DNA of 64,000 bases from Circinella umbellata (Eukaryota; Mucoromycota; Mucoromycetes; Mucorales; Lichtheimiaceae), in contig JAIWNF010000001.1 of assembly GCA_025093555.1 (NCBI GenBank), positions 1,674,001 through 1,738,000 of the forward strand, read 5' to 3'. Numbering within the stretch: the stretch's first letter is position 1; each line of letters opens with the position of its first letter. Shown piece by piece: positions 1-13,510 of this stretch. The notes under the pieces are model-generated. The model had not been told where the DNA came from. It made no database searches and saw only the letters and a list, made by a program, of their open reading frames with translations. A program made the position numbers and the translations under genes.

Positions 1-3000
1 AATACCAAATAAGTTGCCTACCGAACTAGCTCCACCTTCTAGTGTTTTGAAAAAGTTTGTGTTAGGTAGACAAACACAGCCACCACCTCCTTCATTTTCA
101 CGCGACCCACAACCCCAGGATCAGGAACAACAACAAAGGGAAGATCATCCATCGAGAGATCGTGATGGCCATGGAGGATATGTTTCAAGCGCTCGTAGAA
201 AGGGTCCAGCAAGTCGTTTCATGTCGTCATCAGCTGCACGTCCACGAATGCAATCTTATGATGATGATGAGTATGAAGAGCAAATGGATAGTTACAGAGA
301 AGCGGATGACCCTTACTTGGAAGAGCTACGTAGTCAAATTGCTGATATGAAAAAATCCTTAGAAAGAACAACACGATCTCAACAATCTCGCCAAGAATAT
401 TCGTCTTCAGGTAGCCGATTCTCAGTTGAAGAACTCAAGGAGAAGATTCGTAAGACACAAGAAGAATTGACTCGAGCTGCCAAAAGCAATCCAAAATATT
501 TTGAAAATCAAGAAATTTTACTGGATTTATTGGAATCACAAAAAACATTACAAGATGAAATACAATATCTTTGTAACCGTGATATTCCTGTACTTGCACG
601 TCAGTTACGCGGTGCTACAGCTGAATTGCGTGATACAAAGGTCCGTTATGCTCGCAAGAATGATGGGTCTCAAGATTTTATGTCCTATGTTGAACCTACA
701 GGTCCTGGTGGTATTGTTACTGAAAGTGATCGTGTTCGTGCTAAGGCCAAAGCAATGATGGCTGCTCGCAGAGCAGGCACTTCAAGTACAAAGGATACTG
801 GTTTTGAATTACGTAAGGCTGAACAAGAAAAGGAAGATTATGATCGTCAAGCAGATACCTATGAACGGGATATGGAGCGAGCCCGCGATTCTCTTAGAGA
901 TTTACGTAGTGATTTGAAATATTTGAGTACCTTGGCCGATTCAAAGGCAGTGGTGGAAAAGAAACGGTTTGATAAAGGTCATGAATTACCATATGAACTG
1001 CGTCGTTTTGTTGAACAGTTAGATCGGGATGCTGCTTTGGATATTGCTACATCACCACGATTCACTCCCTCATCTGCTTACGGTAACGTTTCTGCTACAA
1101 AACCAGCTACATCCTCCCCAGTTGCTATTTCAAGTCGAGGTGTCAGTAGTCCAAAGCCAGCTGCTCCTGCAAAACCAAGAACCGCCGAAGAAATAAAAAA
1201 GGAGGTAAAGACAGTTTGCTTGTTTGTTTCATACTAAAAAAAAAATTAAGTTGAATTACATTGACATTAAATATGATAGGCCGAACGTCGGGTACAAGAA
1301 CGTTTGGCAGCTTTACAAGCAAAGCGTTCGCCGTCACGATCACCTAAACCTGCTTCTCCAGCTACCACTGCATCACAACCTTCAGAAGAAGAATTAGCTG
1401 CTCAAAGTATGTTTTAGATACCTTTTTTTAGAACAAAGTTACAACTGAATATATATGACTAAATATATATATATATATATATATAAAAATTAAAAATATA
1501 CAGGACAATTACGTGAAGCTCAATACGCAGCGCAAACCAATATCCGTCAAGGAGAAATCCAACGAGGAGAGCCAGCTCAAAGTGAACCATATGACTCCCA
1601 TGGAGCTGCTCTTCAACGTGCAGAAGCTGAACGTGAACAGGAACAACGTCGTATACAAGAAGAACAGGAATATGAACAGCGTAGAATCCAAGAAGAAAAA
1701 GAATTAGAAGCTAGGCGTCGAGCTGTACTTGAAAAGGAAGAACAAGATCGTTTAGCTCGTCATGCTGCAATTCAAAAGGCAGAAGAGGAACGTGAAGAAG
1801 AACAAAGGCGCCAACAAGAAGCAGAAAAGAAGGCTAGGGAACCTCCTGCTCCTGCTCCTGCTCCGCCAACACCGGCATCCATTCCTACACCACCTCCACC
1901 TCCACCTGTTCAATCTACACCATCTGTACCAGCTATTCCGGAAGATGAATCGATACCTCCACCTCCACCAGCCCCAGAAGTTTCATCATCATCGGATCCG
2001 TCCAAGACAAGTAGTAATAATCCGTTTGCTAAACTTCAAGGTCAAGACAAAAAGGAAGAGCCTGAAGAGGAAGTATCAAAGGAAGAAGAACCAGAAAAGC
2101 AACCCAATTCAAAGCGAATTAGTTATAATCCATTTGCTGCATTCTCTGCCTTTTCTGCTACCAAGGCGGATGATGATGATAGTGATTCGGATGACGATGA
2201 CGGCTGGGACGTTGTTCATCATGATGATACAGATAACGAAGATGAATTTCCTGCTGCAGGAAGTGCAAAAAATCTCGCTGGTATGTTATTTACTGCCATG
2301 AGTCAACGCAAAAGTGAGTTTTATTTATTTATTAGTACTATCATTAATATTATTATCATCGTTTCTTGTTTTTCTATGTGTATGTGTTTATATGCAACTC
2401 TTTTTACTTATTTACTTATTCATTTTTTTATTGACAAACATTAATGTAAAATAGGTCCAATGATGCAACCACGCGAAATTTCACCACCTACTTCTAATAA
2501 TAATAAACCAGCTCCACCTCCTGGACCTCCTGTTGCTAATGATGTACCCGCTCCTCCTCCACCACCACCTACTACGAATGATACACCCGCTGCACCTCCA
2601 CCACCACCTGCAGCACTTTCTGCGTCAACAGATATACCAGAACCATCCGGTGGTCGAAGTGCTTTATTAAGCCAAATTCAATTAGGAACTAAATTGAAAA
2701 AAGCAGTTACAAATGATCGAAGTCAAACCTCCGTCAGCGGAAGAGTAATCGGTGGTGATGATAGCTCTTCTGCACCAACTCAACCTGCACAACAAAAATC
2801 ACCATCTACTACACCTGATAATGTTCCTGCTACCCTGTCGAGTAGTAACTTCCTTGCTGAATTACAAGCACGCACAGGTGGAGAAACACTTGCTTCTCAA
2901 CCACTAGCACCTGCTGCTGTATCCTCTGTTCCATCTGTCACTGTTGCACCTGCTTCTGAACCTGAAGGCAAGGGTAAGGAAAAATATATATATTTCTATT

Positions 3001-3568
3001 TTCAAGACTATACAAAAAAAAGTTCTCGTTTCTAATGAGGATAAATCTATTTTAATATCTAGAGTATATAGCACAATGGGCGTATACGGGAGGAGGTGAT
3101 GGTGATTTATCATTTGAGCAAGATGACACTATTGTTGTTTTTAATGATTCGGATCCAGATTGGTGGTATGGTAGTGTCAAAGGGTCAAGTCGATCTGGTT
3201 ATTTCCCAAAGACTTATGTTCAAGAACCAGGTAATATAATATATATATGTATATATAACGGTCGGATGTGATGCGAACGAAATAAGATTTATGATTGATT
3301 TATTGTTTCTTCATTTTTTTTAGTAGGCACTGTTGCTGTCGCTGATGATTCTGTTACTGGAAATGATGAACAGGAGGACAAAGTGCGATTACCTGCTAGA
3401 GCATTATATGATTTTGATGGACCAGCAGGTGATGATGATTATTTGACCTTTGAAGCTGGTACGACACTGGTTGTTCTTAATAAGGATATGGATGATTGGT
3501 GGCGTGCTGAAATATCAAGCACTGGTAAAAAGGGTCTTGTTCCTGCGAATTACGTACAATTGGATTAA
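1..3568 (+). CDS. Pan1/intersectin-like endocytic scaffold, 5' partial
   Basis: This is the 3' part of an actin and endocytosis scaffold; the frame is open at base 1, so the EH-domain half lies outside the window. Exons read as 1-1204, 1280-1406, 1504-2313, 2455-2973, 3063-3230 and 3324-3568, all GT-AG and in phase. In order the protein shows a coiled coil, a highly charged EQRR/EEE coiled coil (about 1550-1830), proline runs, two NPF motifs (in SNNPFAKL and YNPFAAF) that EH domains bind, an acidic stretch ending DGWDVV, long polyproline, a WH2-like segment (GGRSALLSQIQLGTKLKKAV, near 2650-2705), and two SH3 domains (ALYDFDG...WWRAEI...ANYVQLD for the second). Fungal Pan1 has EH, coiled coil and WH2 but normally no SH3 domains; intersectin has SH3 domains. 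The membrane-actin role is inferred from these families. Start not visible. Confidence 0.85.
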
Positions 3569-4392
3569 GACTAAAAATAGCATAATACAAATTTTTCCAC
3601 ATTTCATACTTTTACTACTCACTCCTCCTTTCTCTCCTCATACATATTCTCCTGTTTGATAATAATAATAAAATAACATCATCTTACAGTTAGCATTTTT
3701 TTTATCAAAAAGAGAAAACAGTTTTATTATTGTACGTATAGGTACATCACGTTTCATTCAATTTTATTTAACACTTCAGATGATCACATCGCCCTGGTTA
3801 GGCATACTTGATGAAGACACGATAATAGAGGGTATGGGACAAAATTCCTATGAGAGTATATATGAAAAACTTTAAGAGTGAGAGCGATGGTGTTGATAAC
3901 CGAGTGCAGAAAAAAAAATATCATGTTAGAATAATCATGCGAAGTTGATGAAAATGAGGAAGTTTTACTATCTTTATAATAATAGTTTCTGTTGATGGAA
4001 TTTGAAATTTAAATCTCGAATATGGAACATGTATGGAAAATAAAAAGAGAAGTATTGTATTATTATTATTACTATTATTATTATTTTCTTTCATGAAAAA
4101 ACCAAACCAAACTGTACTACGGAAAAAGAAAAAAAAAGTTATTTACAAACACAACAAAATAAAAACAGAAGAGGAAGAATAAAAACAAAACAAAGCAAAA
4201 CGGATAATAGGTTTGATAGTAACAAAGAATGAAAGCAAAGAGAGAAAGAGAGAGAGAAAGATATAGATATTTTTTCTTTACAAAAAGAATTAGGCTTAAT
4301 GATAATGAGGTGAGAACGGGTGAAGGTTATATATACATAAATATATGTATATATAAATTTATATATTTATTTTTGTTTGATACTACTAAGAA
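3569..4392. other. Convergent intergenic region, no gene seen
   Basis: This spacer separates the 3' ends of the Pan1-like gene and the KDM5 gene. It is A-rich, with a GA-rich purine tract near 4229-4262 and TA-rich sequence near 4330-4370. Both 3' UTRs and polyadenylation signals presumably lie here (AATAAA-like strings near 3668-3675 and 4037-4042). I see no coding potential. Confidence 0.6.
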
Positions 4393-7300
4393 TTATTGCT
4401 CAGCCATTGTTGTTGTAGAAGTGGATGTCGGTATACTTGAAGCAAGCCACGTGCTACTCTGTTGTTGTTGCTGTTGTTGCTGTTGTCGTTGATCAGATAT
4501 TTGTGGAGATGGTGCTAATGACTGATGATGAGAATATTGATGATGAGAATGATAAGAGGGTTGCGGTGTTGTTGTCGTTGTTGTTAACGGTCCTGATGGT
4601 GGACTAGGAAGTACAATTAGATCGTCATTAATCGTAGGCCTTTGCTTTTGTTGTTTTAATGTTCGTCCATTCTCGTATCTTGTAGTAGAAGCACTTGTAA
4701 TGGCAGTCAATTTACGTTTTTGTTGTTTTGCTGGGGATGGTGAAAGTGGTTGTGTAGGTGGTTTGATAGTTAGTTTGATAACGGGTCTACTGGATCGTTT
4801 ATTTGCAATACAATTTGGACATACATATCGATCGATCGTCGATACCATGGAAGGGGTCAAGTTGACACATTCAATATGGAACCAATCATGACATGTATCA
4901 CAACCGATCATTTCTGAATTAGATGCAGGTTGTCGACAAATGCAATAAACATTATCTGTCTGTTGTTGTTGCTGTGATGATACTGACTGTGAAATAGCAT
5001 CCGTTTCGATGGGTAAAACGTTACCGTTGTTGTTGTTGGTTGTTGCTGTCCAATTCGATGATGTTAATGAAGGAACACGCTGCAATACAGGTGAAGCAGA
5101 AGCTGAAATTTGTGTTGGTGTCGTTACTATAGTGGTAGATGATGGATTACGTGAAACAGGTGCTAAAGCTTGTACCTTGCGACGTAAAAATTCCGTTTCA
5201 TCTTGCAATACAACTTCAAGTCCTTCCAGTTCTCGCAAATGCTGTTTAATCATATCAATATCTTCAACACCCAAATGTGTTTTAGATCTACAAAATGCTT
5301 GAACTTTACTTCGGAACATTTGCATACGATGAGCAATGTCGGCCAGAATAGTATACACATTTGATACAAATAATAATGTATTATCAGCTTCTTCCAATAA
5401 CTGCAGAATATCTTCTAATCGAGCACGTTCCTTGGTTGCATGTGGGATTGCTTGTGAACCGTCACAAATAGGACATACATAGGATGTTTGTGCCTTTGCT
5501 TCCCGACGAGACACTTTGACGCACGGACCATGATACCATTCGTGACACAGATCGCATTCAATCATCAGACCCGATTCAGGCGTGCGGCACAAGCAATACA
5601 CATCATTTTGCTTGTCATTATCATCGTCATCACCGTTATTTTCATCTTGATCAGTAATCGTTTCCACATTTTCCAGAATATCCTCTAACATGGGTTCCAA
5701 TCCATTCTTTTGTTGTGTTCGTGATGTCATATGGAATAATTTCTTGACTTGGTTCAACCATGTTTCGACCTTGTCAAATTCAATTTGCAGTTTTTCCGTG
5801 CCTTCCACATAAATCGGTAATGTACGAATTGATTTCAACACGCGTTGAACATCGGTAGAAGAAGGTTTTTCACTCAATACAGAAGCTGTTCGTGCACGTT
5901 CAAGTAGCATATTCACATCTTTGACTGTTTCATTAGCTCGTGTGGCAAGATCATGGACTGCACTATATAGATGAGGTACGCGTGGAACGTCATTTTGACG
6001 TGCAGCATGTAAAACATCTTGAATGCTCTGCAAAGTAATCATTTTTGTCGTTTTGTTGCTTGTGGTTGTTGATTTTAAGAAAGGTTCGGCTTCTTGAATC
6101 CATTCAATCCCACGTTTTTCTTTTTCAACCAAAGATAAATAAACAGGATCTGTTTCAGAAACCTGACATTCTTTGGCTTGCTCAATTAATCGTTTCAATT
6201 CGTTATACTCGGTAGCAGGATTAGTGATGGCCAAAGGTGCGCGTTCGTTCCATTCACAGCGTTTGATTTTCAACTCGAGTTGTTGCATTTCTGGGAAATC
6301 TGCTCCTAAACTGGTACCGAAATCAAAAGCATCTTTGTAATCTTTGGATGTAACTATGGTTTGATCACCATTCAACACTCGTGTGGCTGTATCTTTCGCA
6401 TCCGTCAAATTTTTGAATGTTTCTTCAAGCATACTGATTTCAGGTGCGTCGAATGACATTTTTGATACTTGTTCCAAAAGTTTGGTAATGGCGTTATACT
6501 TTTCACCCGTATATAATTTGATGGCACTGCTATCTCGCCGTCGTGGCTGATGTTTACGAATAATATACTTGTTGGCTTCTTCTAGCCAGTTGGTTACCTG
6601 GGTCACATATTCACGTACCCAACGGGCTTCTTCAACTGGTACGGATAATTTTTCGGCTTCAGTGGCAAATTGTCTAAGTGTTTTCAATGAGGGTGCAGAT
6701 TGAGCACTCAAAGTTTCGCGTACTTTATCACTCCATGCTGATGGTGCACAAGCACGGCTTGCAGTCGCTTGTATCATTTCGTTCAATTGACATTCTGAGA
6801 ATCGTAAGTTGAGTGTTTTCTTTGAGGGATCACACGTGCATAACTGTTATATTTGGGTTTTGAGAGTTTGTAAGTTATTAAAGTTTTTTAATGACTTGCT
6901 ATTCGTGTAACCATCAATGGGTAATAGTAATAAAAGTAAAAAAAAAAGTGCTTACATCCGTAAGATGGTCAAGGCATGAAACTCTGGACGTGCATTCACA
7001 TGTAATGTATGATAAATAAGTGTATGTATTGCAAAAGACACATTGCTGCTGATCTTCAGACAATTCGATATCTTCAAGGACTTGGTGAATTTTGGGATAT
7101 TTTTTTAATAATTTACTGCGCATTGTCATTTCTCGTTGATGCATATCTATCAACGCGTCTTTTAACCAAGTTGACGTCTCAACGGATCGATCTTCTCGCA
7201 TGGCTGTAACTAATAATTCGTCATGTGAAAAGCATGGTTGTCGTCGGTATTGCTTATATCTTTTTACACATTCCAAACCAAAATCGACCCATTCCATCGG

Positions 7301-9699
7301 AGCAAAGTTAACAGCTTCACAGAAATTGAACTATTAAAGAAAAATTAGAGTGATTATTATATAAAATACATATTAGCTTTAGAAAACTTACGCCATGATT
7401 AAATCCAGAGTGATAGGCTTTTGGAAAAGTTACAACAAATTGGCCAGGTCGCTGATCTACCGCATAAACATCAACATTATCTTTCAATAAACGTCCCGGA
7501 CTCAACATGGTGACAAGTTGAAATAAAAGATCTGGCTGTTGTTCAAATAATTCGGGTACTGCTGCTTTCATTGTTTTTTCGAATTTGGCAGTGTCACATC
7601 CAGGAACGCCATACCACGTTTTTGTTTCACCCCAGTGCATATAATTAATGGAATAGGTATAGTGATCTTCGTTATGCCAACAGAATGCTGAAAAACACAT
7701 GCCGATATATAACCAAGGGACCATCATGCCACTAATATCCGTTTTGATATGAGTAAATAAGGATTGTGGTAAAATAGGGATCATGTTAAGATTCCATGGT
7801 TCGTTAACGTAGCGACCATCCGGTTTTCTTTCTAGTGGTGCAAATCCACTATAATATTTTACAAGCAAAAAATAATTAAATATAAATATAAAAATTGGTG
7901 GATATATATATTTTTTTTTGGGGGGGGGGAGAGAGAGAAGGAGTGTCGTGAAAATTCTATAAATGGTTACACGGGTAGACACACATATACGACGACAACA
8001 ACAACAACACAAAAAAAATTCCCTACCCCTCTTTCTTTTTTCCCTCTAGCCCCTCATTTGGGGGGAGAGCAAGGAAGAAAGAGAAGAAGAAGATATTTGG
8101 GTTATCTCAAACAGTTGTTGTTGTTGTTTTTGTATCGAAGTATTTGGATGTAGATATTGCATCATTCCAGTGCTAATAATCAAAATAATCAAATTATTAT
8201 ATTTACCTGCCATGTTGTGTACTATGAAGATCAGCACCATATTCAACTTCGCAAGTTTCATGAGGATTTTCAACAAGTCGCCAAAATTCATCTTCACAAT
8301 CTTCCTCAGATGTTGGATATTGACCTTTTGGACCAAACCATTCACTCTTGAACTTGTCACATACTTTTTGGAAAGAATTCAAAGTATATTCTTCGCCATC
8401 TTCAAAACCATAATCACCGCCAGCGGCTGTCAGACATTTGAAACAATACCAATCTGATTTTGGAACAGTGTTTAACGGTGGGGATAAACAATACATATGA
8501 TATCCACGATCACATCCGTCACAAAGTAAAATCTCCTCTTCATTTTCACCACTATTACATATTTCACAAGCTTGACCACCGTTACCAGGTGATTCTGCTT
8601 CTTCTTGCTCTGCCATAAATTATAATTAAGAAAAAAGTGAAAAAAAAAGGTTAGAGAAAAAGGTAACAAGGTTTTCTTTTGACAATTTATTGTCATGACG
8701 ATAAAGTATAACATTCACCTTCTTTATCAGATGGTTGCCGTCGCATACCAACATTAGATGGTGGTGAAGATGATGATGATGATAATGATGATGACTGTTC
8801 TGAATCCTGTTTATGTTGAGCAAGCCATACTTCGTAGGGTAAAATGACTTTATTATAAGCAGATTTTAGAGCATTTGACATGGATGTACATTGTTTACGT
8901 GTATACCCAAGAATACGACCAATTTCTGCCCATTTCTTTTGCTGAGTAACCTATTTAATAACAATAAAACGGAAAATTGTCAGGCGATTATTTTTGAAAA
9001 AAAAAAAATAGAGATGCAAGCAGGAGCTGTTTATAAAAATAAAAAATTTCCACTGAAAAAAAAACGACGACAACGAAAAGAAAAAAATTACCATTTGGTA
9101 ACCACCCCGTTGCGCTACCTCCTTTTTCAATTTGAAAAGATCGATAGGTCGTTTATCTAGTTGGGGGACTTTATTCACTGGATGACCATGTAATCGATGA
9201 AACTTGTAAAGTTGTTCCAAATAATTCACATTAGCTCTTGTTTCTCCTTCCATACTATTTAGTTTTTGAATGCGAGTTCTGAACCGAAACTCCTATACAA
9301 ATAATATTCAGTTATTGCTATTGTTTTAATAATACCAGAAGATAGATTACGAACATTGTGGAATGAGGGAATAAAGTTGTGTAAGAGGTGGAGGGGTGGG
9401 ATAGTTACCTCTGTATTTAAACAAAAAGCTGGATTATAGCTTTTTGGTGGAACAATCTTTATGATGCCAAATTTTTCAGCTTCTGGTGTTATCTGTTGAA
9501 TGTATTTGATGGGTTCTTTGAACTCTTCTTCCGTTGGATAATAAGTAGGAGCTTCTTTTATTCCAAAGATACGGGGACGAGTACGTTCAGGTGCGTCGGA
9601 GGTGGTTTTGACAGTTTTAAGATTAAGTGCATTGCCATGATCACTAGAAGTGGTCGTTGTTGCTGACTTTATTTGGTTATGGTTGTTGATGGACTTCAT
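4393..9699 (-). CDS. KDM5: KDM5/JARID1 histone H3K4 demethylase
   Basis: Lysine demethylase of the JARID1 family, expected to remove H3K4 methyl marks in the nucleus using Fe(II) and 2-oxoglutarate. Exons on the minus strand are 9699-9409, 9292-9092, 8950-8719, 8609-8207, 7848-7392, 7330-6956 and 6843-4393: 4410 nt in perfect phase, 1469 residues. Domain order is the full KDM5 set: JmjN (about 45-95), ARID (about 108-200), PHD1 (about 256-302, CEICNSG...CDGCDRGYH), JmjC (about 376-560), C5HC2 zinc finger spanning the exon 6/7 join, PLU-1-like helical region, then PHD2 (near 1069) and PHD3 (near 1285). The iron ligands are visible: His434 and Glu436 in HNED, and His522 in YHSGFNHG, with Glu-to-His spacing of 86. 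The start is the first in-frame ATG before JmjN (MKSINNHNQ); an upstream in-frame TTG is unlikely. The C-terminus is Q/S/T-rich low complexity. Confidence 0.95.
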
Positions 9700-10178
9700 T
9701 GTTGCATCACATACGCTTTTTTTCAATATTGTTGTAATTAAGTGATTAGTTAAAAAAAAGGGGTGGAAAGAACAAAGTAAAAGAGTAAAGGTTGAATAAT
9801 TAGAAGAAAAGAGTACAACAATAAAAATATAAAAAAGAGAAAGAGAGTAATAGAAAAGGATTTGGGAGAAGTTTTTGAAAGAAGAGAAAGAAAAAGATTG
9901 GGATGTGTTGTGTTTAATGTGTGCTGAAAAAACGATTCTAACTTATTATTCCATTCCGCCAATGAAATCGAACTTCAGATGAAAAATATAAAAACACCTA
10001 CTTATTTTCCCTTGTTATACACCCTGCTTCTTCATTTGTTTTATTTTTATCATTGAATATCTTTCTGATATTATCGTTTCTATTCATTGTTTTTTTCTCT
10101 ATCTATTCAAATTATCTCCTAGTAACATAATTTATATAATAATAAACAGCAATTATAATACAAGAATATATATATATA
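9700..10178. promoter_or_regulatory. Presumed KDM5 promoter region
   Basis: This 479-bp spacer lies between the KDM5 start codon and the stop codon of the sirtuin gene, which is on the same strand. The KDM5 promoter and 5' UTR and the sirtuin 3' UTR must share it. On the coding strand it is pyrimidine-rich (the + strand shows long GA/A tracts at 9755-9900). No specific factor site is assigned. Confidence 0.4.
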
Positions 10179-11457
10179 TTATTCGTAATGCTTTTGTTGT
10201 TCACTCAATTGTTGTTGAACTCGTTGCAAAACAGGTGTACATCCCATCCCGATTTTCCATGAAGCCAAGGCATCCGCCCTTGTACTTCCTTTACAAATAA
10301 TTCCCACAGGTTTTTTCAGTTCATTTGCCAGCCGGACGAGTCGATAGGATGAATAAGTTGCCAATGACGATCCAATCACTAACACGGCGTCCGCTTGTTT
10401 GACTTTATTTTCAGCTGCACTTGTAACATGCTGTTTGATGTTTTCACCGAAAAATACTACTTGAGGCTTCATTCGTCGACTGGAACAATGGGCACATGGT
10501 GGGATATCGAAATCAGCATAAGAAATGTCATCTGGTAATTCTACATCACCATCTGGATTAATTTTTGGCTTTACTCCACTTGTAAGAATCTTTGCCCAAG
10601 AGGGATTACGTGAAAATAGTCGACGTTGATAATCCTCACGTCCATATATAGACTGACAATCCAAACACTCAACTCGAAATAAAGTGCCATGTAATTCAAT
10701 AATCCGGTCGCTATCTCCTTGATGGTTCAATGTTGTTGCTGCTCTGCGATGTAAATAATCTACGTTTTGTGTTATCAAGTTGGCGATGTAACTTTCTTGC
10801 ATAAGCCATGCGAGAACATCGTGTGATGGATTTGGTCGTGCTTTGGACATTTCACTCCACCCCATAAAACCTCTCTGTATTTTCGGTTAGTCAAATTTGG
10901 CTTTTAATTATATCTTTTTTAAAGGCAAAAGGAAGGAACTTACAGCCCAATATCGCTTTCGAAAAATGTCTGAAGAAACAAGTTCTTGAAACAGAATGGG
11001 ACGATGTTTAGGATTCTTTACATATGTACCCTACTAAGTATTTCAATTTTAGATTTATTTCTCTTTCTAGTTCTCCAGTGTTTAAATTTCGATTTAAAAA
11101 ACGAACCTCATTACCACGATAGTCTGGAATGCCAGAATCTGTGGAGATGCCTAAAATAAAATGTTCTATACATTAGCCACTTGTAACTTCTTGAGTTACC
11201 ATTGTACAGCTTTCAGAGTGGTTATATATACCTGCGCCAGTAAGTACCAGAATACGTCCTTTATGGACGTTAAGAAAATCAGTGACTAAGTTTGTGGCAT
11301 CGTCCAAGTTATCATGAATGTTAGGAATAGTCGATGATACTTCTGTTGTTTTTAATTCTGGAATTTTAATGGTTGCTGACCACACTTTGGAAGCTGCTGG
11401 AACAGATTGAACTGCTGAACAACGTTGTAAACGAATTATTGGCGAAACTCGTACCAT
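10179..11457 (-). CDS. SIRT4-like NAD-dependent sirtuin
   Basis: Class II sirtuin, an NAD+-dependent protein deacylase or ADP-ribosyltransferase, probably mitochondrial by family. Exons are 11457-11232, 11150-11107, 11030-10944 and 10874-10179: 1053 nt, 350 residues. Visible motifs are the NAD-binding LTGAGISTDSGIPDYRG, TQNVDYLHRRA, catalytic His181 in ELHG, two zinc CxxC pairs (Cys189/Cys192 and Cys246/Cys249), and the NAD-site GSSLATYS. The RYWARGFMGW segment matches the SIRT4 type rather than the Sir2/Hst type. The N-terminus (VRVSPIIRLQRCSAV) is basic and hydroxylated with no acidic residues, like a mitochondrial presequence. One intron uses an unusual GTTCGT donor (11106), required to keep the frame. 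It follows KDM5 on the same strand; a functional link is not shown. Confidence 0.9.
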
Positions 11458-13436
11458 TCAAAGAATAAATATTAAAAAGGTGTGTAGTATGCAAGCAAAA
11501 AGTTTACTTATTCTGATTATATAACCCCGTGGTCTGATAACTGAGTTGGACGTATCGGAACGGCATATATGTTTAATCATCTACGCTCCTTGAAACCCTA
11601 GAAGCTTGTGTTGCTAAAATATGCACAGTAACCAAAGGAAACAAAAGACTCGTGGATCCATCTATTTTTAATTTTGTACCATTGACACTTATTACGCCAC
11701 TTTTGTATTTTCAATAGGCCGAGACATCTTATTTCTTGGTTATTTCCATTATTCATCTCGCTGCATATGCATACATAATTCGATTTCTATTCTTGGAAAT
11801 GTATACATAAAAGCCATGGGGTATAATCTCTTTTATATACATCATATTTTCATAAATAACAAGAGAGAGCTGTTCTAGACCATAAATATGAGAAAAAAAA
11901 AGATGCTATATCGGTATATTATATATTACATTTTAAAAATGTTATAATATCATATAATATTATTTATTCTCGTGTAAAATATTACACTTTTATTGACTGT
12001 ATTTGACATAATATATTGGAGAAGATAGTGATACATGTATATACAAATTTTACGTTAAAAACTATTATACGTATATACAAACAACAAAAGCACGTTTTTA
12101 TAAAAGAAAGTATAGGCCATTGTTCTTCGAAATGTTTATACGATTCTGCCTTATAAACTTACCTAATATATAACCAATACCGTAATCTCGTTTAAAAATC
12201 TACAAAACATTCTAAAAATGTAATACTGTTTTTTTTACCGAGCTTGTATTGTTCATAATAATAAATATTATACGTAGAGCAACTTTCTATCATAGAGAGT
12301 TAAGGAAGTGTGTTTCTAGTATGTTGTTATGTTTTAATATAATGCGTAAGGTATACATCTGTATAGTATGTCGTTTGTTTTATTACAGGGCTGTATACTT
12401 TACTATACTAATGACTTCTAGTTGCAAAATTCATAAAATCAATTCTTTTATAGTTTGATACTAAGACATACTTTATTACTTGACGACTTGTTTGTCATAT
12501 TACTTTTCTCTGCCAAGAACAACAGAATCATTAGGTCAATGACATAGTAGTTTCCTGGGAGATATTCAACAAATTGACTGTAGTATATAGATTATTCAAT
12601 CACTTTAATAATTGTATGGCTGCTTCTCGTATTAATATATCGAGTGAATAGACTTTCTAACTGTATTTATCATATTATAATCAACAATTTCAAAAAAATA
12701 AGTGAGGGATGGATTTAAACTGTCGGGTGGTAACTATAAATCACAACACTACTACATTTTACAATAAAAGCTAATGCAAGAAAGCAACATACGGTAGCTT
12801 TTACGTACAAGCAAGCCAAAAGACTAGTTGCTAGCAAAAAATGTCGCTTCGAATAATACTGTGAATAATGACAACAGCAAGCAGTAATATTTTCGTCAGC
12901 AGTTTTCCGATACTGTATATTTGTCTGATAATTGAAATTTACATGTTTCTGAACTTGTTAAAGAATGATAAATCGCTTTTCCACAACAGTAGAGAAAAAA
13001 AAAGGGTACTTTGGAACTTGAATATAGTATAGACGAGATAATGCTACAACACTGATAACTAGTAAAAATTGTAAATGCATTTGGATATATTTTTGTAGTG
13101 CAGAAAAATTACCCTCGTGTAGATATTACGTAGCTTTTATTATTATTTGGCTCATATTTAAAGTTTTAGATTTGATAGTTACGTAAAAGGATGTGAGTTT
13201 TATTAATCAGGATCTCAATGTTTTTAGACTTATGCTTTATCATAATATAATGCTTATTTTGATCCTGAACTTCTCAACAAATTTATTCATATAACTTATT
13301 TAATAACCTGGTTCTCCTGGTAATAATATATAACTGTTAACTTGGTCTTTAATATATAAAGTGATGTACTAGATAGTCTGACACCACCCTCATGATAAGC
13401 ACACACGATTTCACCACATGAGTTTAGATGATTTTG
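11458..13436. other. AT-rich gene desert, no gene seen
   Basis: About 2 kb between the sirtuin start and the first duplicated block. The first 100-150 bases should hold the sirtuin promoter. The rest is AT-rich with stops in all frames and short TA-rich tracts; the only open stretches are short and of random composition (for example near 12249-12458). The string ACGTA recurs. Confidence 0.6.
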
Positions 13437-13450
13437 GTGCGACCTTTTAA

Positions 13451-13510
13451 GTCGGACATTTTTCTTCAATAAGAATGAGCACCAGAAACCCGCGTGGGTA
13501 AATAAACATA
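13451..13510 (+). promoter_or_regulatory. Conserved upstream element of 7-TM gene, copy A
   Basis: GTCGGACATTTTTCTT, preceded by a T/A-rich TATA-like string and followed by GTGGGTAAATAAA near 13494, is shared with copies B (near 25051, reversed) and C (58102). The distance to the ATG is similar in all three (about 730-770 bp). It may be a distal promoter, the start of a long 5' UTR, or a separate transcript; only the conservation is seen. Confidence 0.45.

Noticed and set aside
12249..12458. Short open frame in the first gene desert
   Set aside because: Random composition and no family resemblance or splice context.
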